Made by a program: the position numbers and the translations under genes. The notes beneath the pieces were generated by a model. It had not been told where the DNA came from, did no database searches, and saw nothing but the letters and a program-made list of their open reading frames with translations. A stretch of DNA of 62,000 nt from Tubulanus polymorphus (lineage: Eukaryota; Nemertea; Palaeonemertea; Tubulaniformes; Tubulanidae). This document shows, piece after piece, positions 56,718-62,000 of the stretch (within the stretch, counting starts at the first letter, position 1; every line of letters begins with the position of its first letter). The stretch spans positions 473,855-535,854 of the forward strand of contig NC_134030.1 in assembly GCF_964204645.1 (NCBI RefSeq), in the 5' to 3' direction.

Positions 56718-58956
56718 ATGGCAGCTACAGGAAGGGGTCTATGGACCGTGTTTTATTAATGAACTCTGACTGGAAATCTATTCTCTACAATTTCACGCAA
56801 AATACTACATTCCACGGTGTCAGATACGTGTGTCAAACTACGGATTATCTATCGAGGAGGTAAGATCGATATCTCAATATCAAAATATCATCATATTCTC
56901 ATAGTCTCTGATAATCATGCGATCAAATTAACGAAATCTCAAAATTATTTACAAGTAATATTTACAAGTATTTTTTAAAAGTGCTCATCCAGATTGATGC
57001 TAATATACTTTATGACGAGGGTTCACCACAATTTTCTCTCTTTCAATCTTTTTTCTGCTATCCTCATGGTCGTCCCCAGGATTTTTTTGGGGAGTTCGTT
57101 TTTAGGAGTAGGTCCTCTGGGGGTCCTCCCCCGAAAATGTTTGAACATTTTGTGCAGGCAGGTGTGTTCTGGTAGACTGGTTCCCATTTACTTTACATGT
57201 ATCGATTTTATTTTGCTAGTTTAGCAAATGCAGACCATGTACCGACGTTTGAAAATTCAAAAAGGGGGTTCGTTCGAACTACCGAACCCCCTAGAGACGC
57301 CATTTTTCATTTTTTCAACTCTTATCAGTTTTCCATTCCCCTGCCACTTTTTTCTTGAAAAAAATTCGTATTGTAAGTAATTAAAAATAATTCCCTATCG
57401 ACAAATTTGTGTCTGATATCGCGCGAAAAATGCCCGGACGCAACCCGGGGCGTAGACCAGCCGCCTCGTTAGCGCAGTTGGTTAGCGCGTCAGTCTCATA
57501 ATCTGAAGGTCGTGAGTTCGAGCCTCACACGGGGCATTCAGCCCTCGGCGGTGTACAATTTTTTGTCCTGGTAAATCTTGCAAAAAGAAAAAATCACGTG
57601 TGTTTGTTTTTAGCCCAGAAACTTAAAACTCATTCATGAATACATGAGTTTCAATCTTATATATATATTTCTTATCATATTATATGTTTGGTCTTTCTAT
57701 TTTGTCTTAATATTTCTTTGCTTGTCGTTTGTTTTTGTGTTTATTCCACAATTACTTATCGAATTTTCTCTATCATGCGAGACATACCTGAGGCAATATC
57801 ATCGTAATGTAATAAATAAACGGGTTTTTAATTGTCTGTGAATTTCAGGCTGATTTGGTTAGCTTTGATACTGATCGGAACGGGTATAATGCTGCATCAG
57901 GTGATCGATCGGGTCGTTTACTACAGCAGCTGGCCGACCACTGTTAAAGTCGACGTCAATTTCAATTCGACGATTACGTTCCCAGTGGTGGCTATTTGTA
58001 ATATGAATAGTTTCAGGTACTCAACTTTAAAATCAACTTAACTTAAAGAAAAATAATTCAATTCAATTCAATTCAAAATGACTCTTTATTGTAAGATAAA
58101 AACCCACTATGTACAAATTAAAAGAATTTTAGAAATCGAAACTTCGTGTAATTTATATTTTAGAATTTTTGAATAGATAAATTCTCGGTTTTAGAATTAT
58201 TTCATTTTGTACATAGATAAGAATAATTGACAAATTTGAGAAAAAAACATGATAATACGAATCCAGTATTTTTAAGGGAGAGATGGGGGGTAACTCTGCT
58301 GGTCATCAACAAGGAATTCTTGAAATCATTCCGAGCACTTCTTTATCATCATCTCATACATTCAAAATGTACCTTTTCTTTGAAATATGGCGTTGAAAAA
58401 CTGAACAACTGAAAATAGCTAATAATAAGGTAATTTCTCTGAAGGGCATCAGCACAGAAAACAGCCCCCGGGCCCGCAAACTGATTTTGTAATATCGGTA
58501 CCAATGAACCTTGATTTAGTCCATTACTATCTATAGTTGTACTGAATTAGAATATGACTTCACAGTCACGTGCACAGTATCAAACTAGCAGATTATCTCG
58601 ACGAGATTGAGGGACACTTTCTCAAAACACGGCGACTTGTCACCAAACAAACACCGGAACCATCAAATTCAATTATATAATAATCCATAATTGATGAATC
58701 ACTCGTGATGTGTCAATTTGAACGACTCAAATTCCTGCAGCCAGATATGTGGGTTTTTTTCTAATTAAACCGGGCTATCGGTTGAAATGTACGTGTCTGT
58801 TTCCAGGGTAACCGAATCAACCCGTTTAGGGTATTACCGTGCGCTGGAACAGTTCTACATGTCTGGAACGTTGAATGTAACGTCATCAACTGCTAATTTA
58901 ACTATGCAGCAAATTCTGGAACAGACCGGGCACCGGAAGGAGGATATGATAGTCAG
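56576..58956 (+). CDS. DEG/ENaC-family sodium channel, N-terminal part
   Basis: Three exons found: 56576-56859, 57849-58016 and 58807-58956, all joined in phase 2, about 200 residues. The cytosolic N-terminus ends with the family gating motif (FHGVRYVC). Next comes the first membrane helix (LIWLALILIGTGIML), then the post-TM1 motif FPVVAICNMNSFR and the start of the extracellular finger domain. DEG/ENaC channels are trimeric amiloride-sensitive cation channels gated by acid, peptides or force. An unusual polyalanine run (AAV then ten Ala, coded by GCT) sits at residues 35-47. The thumb and finger cysteines, TM2 and selectivity filter are not found before 62000, so the gene continues past the window, around the minus-strand gene, or is broken. 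The split with intron 1 after residue 94 is clean. Confidence 0.85.
57463..57536 (+). tRNA. tRNA-Met (CAT), elongator
   Basis: Full cloverleaf. The acceptor GCCTCGT pairs with ACGGGGC. The D arm is GCGC...GCGC and the anticodon loop CTCATAA gives anticodon CAT. The T arm has GTGAG-TTCGAGC-CTCAC, followed by discriminator A. There is no intron. A-box (TAGCGCAGTTGG) and B-box (GTTCGAGCC) are present. The elongator type follows from the GCCTCGTTAGCGCAG start typical of metazoan tRNA-eMet. It lies inside intron 1 of the DEG/ENaC gene, same strand. Confidence 0.95.
58093..58225. mobile_element. Penelope-like terminal-repeat fragment in DEG/ENaC intron 2
   Basis: Contains GATAAAAACCCACTATGTAC, AATCGAAACTTCGTGTAATT and TTTTGTACATAG, matching 13300-13500 and 36888-37100. 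The ends GTAC-rich CTATGTAC / GTACATAG are inverted. Confidence 0.5.
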
Positions 58957-59910
58957 GTAAGAAGAACTCGAATCTGATTGGTCGTCGCCTCATCGCATAT
59001 TCATAAAAACTATATAATAACAAGGTTTCTGTGACCATCTTCATCATAACTGACCAATCAGAAGCCGAGATACTACCGGAAGCGTCACATGCGATCAACA
59101 CGTCGATTTTACTGCATTCTGAAACAGAGTATTCTAGGAAGTGCACACACTGGCACGCGAGGATCCGCTAGGCGCGCTAGTGTGCAGTTAACGATCGCTT
59201 ACACGATTCAAAATGTAGAAAATTCTAAAATAAGTCCAAAAATCACCTGTTTAATATATATGTAAACAATATCATGTGGCCTGATGCAAAAAATGTTTTT
59301 TATCTGCAGTAACTGATGAACGGCTATTATTGTTTTATGGGGGTCACTCGATAATTAATTTGATATACATCTCGTTTTGGACTTATCGTGAGATTTCCTA
59401 CAATCTCTGTTTCCGAAAGGCTGACCTCGCGCGCGGAGAGGGGGTTAAGCAAGGCTGTAATATGAGGCTGCAATTATTCAGTAATCGCGTGTAACTCGCA
59501 TTTATCCACTCGCGCTTAATTCCGAATCGAATTCTCATTTTGTCGCTGACACGATTTAATCCCCTAAACATCGATTACTCAGACATCCATCGAGATTTTC
59601 GAGAATATCACGCTGAAATTCATGAGATATCATGATATTCATATATTAGACGTTTATTGGTTATTAAAGTTCTACTATGTATATGATATTTATGAGACCC
59701 CCAGCAGAGTTTAAATGTCGTCTCCGGTTAAACATGACTAGGAAGCGCAGGGTGACTGCTGTCAATGTCGTGCCCTTTTTTCATTTTTTACAGTTAGTCG
59801 TCCCTATCAATCCCAAAAATATAGAAAAGGGCGCATTGTTACAATACAAGGCAGATAATCTCCAACAAAAAGGCATTGCACCATTCCTCAGGATTTCATC
59901 TTCATTGCCT
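58957..59910. other. No exon of the DEG/ENaC gene found here
   Basis: I searched for the thumb and finger cysteines and TM2 of the channel and found nothing. The open stretches here lack splice or family support. Confidence 0.5.
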
Positions 59911-60020
59911 GGGACCGGTTGCATAGTCATGGCTTAGACCAACTTAGTTCTATAGCCAATCTAACAACTTAAGATTTAAGACCACTTTTGGACTTAAGTC
60001 ACGACTGTGCAACTGGTCCC
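59911..60020. mobile_element. Hairpin element with GGGACCGGTTGCATAGTC ends
   Basis: The left end GGGACCGGTTGCATAGTC is matched by the right end GACTGTGCAACTGGTCCC, with inner GGCTTAGACC and TAAGACCACTTTTGGACTTA. It is a sequence cousin of the CCAGTTCCACAGTT hairpins. Confidence 0.75.
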
Positions 60021-60275
60021 CCTTGAAACTACGTCTGAATGCAATAAATCTTCTAGAACGTAATTTGCATCAGGAACTCAACTTGAAACCACGACAAATG
60101 AATAGTTCTGCTCCGGAATCTTTCGAGTTCGCCAAACTCAAACTCAAACTCAAACTTGAACTCACACTCACAAATAAAAACACAATTTTAAACATATTTT
60201 ATTTAATAAAACAGTATAGTACTTTTATGAATTAGATTTTTTTTTATTCTTGTTTTTTTTCAATTTATCTCAATT

Positions 60276-61858
60276 TTATCTCAATTTCTTGAATACGAAA
60301 ACCAAACCGGTATAGTCGAGATAGTAGACGGGTATCTCGATTTGTTTAAATTCGCAAATTCCGTCAGTTTTCAGTTTATCGACGAATTCTGGAAATCCGC
60401 GAAAATCCTCGGTCTCGAGATAATCCTTCCGGAGACAGATAAACACGTGACCTCCTGTAAAACATATATACACGCATATATCATCAACAGCAATGAATGG
60501 CGTTGTTATCAGACATGGATAAATACCAGGGGCAACTGTGCGGGTAACCTGCATTCTTGCAGACATTCTGCTGAAAACTTGGTTAAGGACAATCAGACAA
60601 CAATAGACTCAAATTGTCAACTTTCCGCTGGTTAAATAGGACCAAATATTGAGCAACTGCTGTTTGAAGCCTCTCAGACAATCTGCTGTCTATACACTGC
60701 ACCCCCTCAGACAATCTGCTGTCTGTACCCTGCACCCCTCAGACAATCTGCTGTCTGTACACTGCACCCCTCAGACAATCTGCTGTCTGTACACTGCACC
60801 CCTCAGACAATCTGCTGTCTGTATCCTGCACCCCTCAGACAATCTGCTGTCTGTACCCTGCACCACCTCAGACAATCTGCTGTCTGTACCCTGCACCCTC
60901 TCAGACAATCTGCTGTCTGTACACTGCGCCCTCTCAGACAATCTGCTGTCTGTACCCTGCACCCTCTCAGACAATCTGCTGTCTGTACACTGCGCCCTCT
61001 CAGACAATCTGCTGTCTGTACCCTGCACCCCTCAGACAATCTGCTGTCTGTACCCTGCACCCTCTCAGACAATCTGCTGTCTGTACCCTGCACCCTCTCA
61101 GACAATCTGCTGTCTGTACACTGCGCCCTCTCAGACAATCTGCTGTCTGTACCCTGCACCCTCTCAGACAATCTGCTGTCTGTACACTGCGCCCTCTCAG
61201 ACAATCTGCTGTCTGTACCCTGCACCCTCTCAGACAATCTGCTGTCTGTACCCTGCACCATTTTGAAGCTCTATAGAATATTTTCACGCACCTGTTTTGA
61301 CGAGTCTGAATAGTTCAGTGATAGCCTGGTATTTAATATGTCCCGGTACGATCGCTCCTGCTGATGTGATATTATCATACGACTCTATAACCGGAAATAA
61401 AAACAAGAAAACATGATATTTCTGTTACCACAAACCCCCCCCCCCCCCCAAACTTCTAATATGGGCCTCTGTGCTTTGATATGATCTGAATTAGTTTTCT
61501 TTGCCCTTGCCCACTTTTATATCGATAATTCAAAACTGACTTATTTTTTTGGGGGATGGTTGTTCAAATTTAACTAATTCTAGCTATGGAATCAAATTCT
61601 AGCAACAACCGATCGAGATAAGTCCTGATTTTTACTCATCTAGGGCCTGATTTCAATCTTCGTCAACTTTTCTAAAATATTCAAATATCTTAAGACGACC
61701 GCCTGGATTCACGCACCTGACCGGATGGAGCATTGTTGAGTATCAGTGATGTATTCTGGGTAATATCGTCGGTACAGGTTTTGTTTCATGGCGTGTGCAG
61801 ATAAACCTTCAGACGGCTCGATGCTGTCGAATTCACCTCGGAATCCAACTTTACGGAG
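60276..61858 (-). CDS. METTL27: Methyltransferase-like protein 27 (WBSCR27-type), C-terminal part
   Basis: Three exons on the minus strand: 61717-61858, 61292-61384 and 60276-60454, joined in phase 1 each. Upstream exons, with the SAM-binding motif I, must lie beyond 62000. The visible part has LRKVGFRGEFDSIEPSEGLS (post-I region), AMKQNLYRRYY, then YDNITSAGAIVPGHI (motif II region), ELFRLVKTGGHVFICLRKDY, and the end DYTGLVFVFKKLR. This is the class I Rossmann-fold layout of METTL27. The substrate of the family is not established. A poly(A) signal lies about 30 bp after the stop (60243-60248, minus strand). The intron between the last two exons is filled by a 33-bp satellite. Confidence 0.85.
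60655..61258 (+). repeat. 31-33-bp satellite in the last intron of the METTL27-like gene
   Basis: About 18 units containing CAGACAATCTGCTGTCTGTA followed by CCCTGCACCCTCT or CACTGCGCCCTCT. ACAATCTGCTGTCTGT has an internal CAGACA / TGTCTG inverted pair, so each unit can form a small hairpin. Confidence 0.92.
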
Positions 61859-62000
61859 CTGCGAGAATTTGAGAGAGCAAAATACTAAATATATATCCAA
61901 CTGACTATTAATGATTATTAAATTAAAACTGAATTATTGTTAGTTTAATTAATTACTGATTCTTTGGATTTATTTTCAGATTTTTTTTCAATTTGCCATC

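Noticed and set aside
59677-60235. Two ORFs downstream of the DEG/ENaC exons
   Set aside because: They lack the channel's cysteines and motifs, and the second begins at a non-ATG codon and is Lys/Leu-rich low complexity.

Overview
This is a window of an intron-rich animal genome, with GT-AG introns, TTAGGG-type telomere-like fragments, and genes found only in animals or in ciliated eukaryotes. The gene content (activin receptor, Flattop, a DEG/ENaC channel, an MRH-domain receptor) and the very high load of mini- and microsatellites suggest a marine invertebrate, probably a lophotrochozoan. The species cannot be fixed from the sequence and that placement is inference.

Layout. Positions 1-17,300 hold no gene I can support, only tandem arrays (17-bp, 20-bp, 43-bp, 90-bp, CAG/CTG, GA) and short transposon remnants. 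From 17,381 to 21,343 (+) lies a complete six-exon type II activin receptor gene. From 21,344 to 29,450 almost everything is satellite DNA (23-, 38-, 33-, 30/154- and 79-bp units). CFAP126/Flattop (-, five exons, 29,454-31,545) and POFUT2 (+, nine exons, 31,886-36,688) stand head to head over 340 bp that contain telomere-like palindromes. A single-coding-exon R-S-E ADP-ribosyltransferase (39,560-40,249, +) is bracketed by two copies of one dispersed repeat. A seven-exon MRH-domain transmembrane protein (-, 41,325-45,069) carries a 1.5-kb satellite in an intron. A 24-bp CpG-rich satellite of 1.4 kb follows. Then come an orphan secreted-protein exon (+, 47,613), an unrecognised six-cysteine secreted peptide gene (-, 48,905-49,336), an unrecognised polyQ-containing basic protein (-, 50,552-53,009), the first three exons of a DEG/ENaC channel with a tRNA-Met in its first intron (+, 56,576-58,956), and the last three exons of a METTL27-like methyltransferase (-, 60,276-61,858).

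Exon structures were built by hand. I joined open segments at visible GT/AG sites and checked that the reading phase is kept across each junction and that the joined protein fits the family. The genes are not an operon and share no pathway. The themes that recur are secretion and cell-surface signalling (ACVR2, POFUT2, MRH protein, channel, two orphan secreted products).

The least conventional parts are listed in the findings: a four-fold duplicated splice acceptor in front of the ACVR2 start codon, CTCF-like motif clusters, CpG-decay patterns in a satellite, a family of hairpin elements whose ends appear to seed the AACTGTGGAACTGG arrays, a hammerhead-ribozyme-like core in a Penelope-like remnant, and the small six-cysteine secreted peptide.
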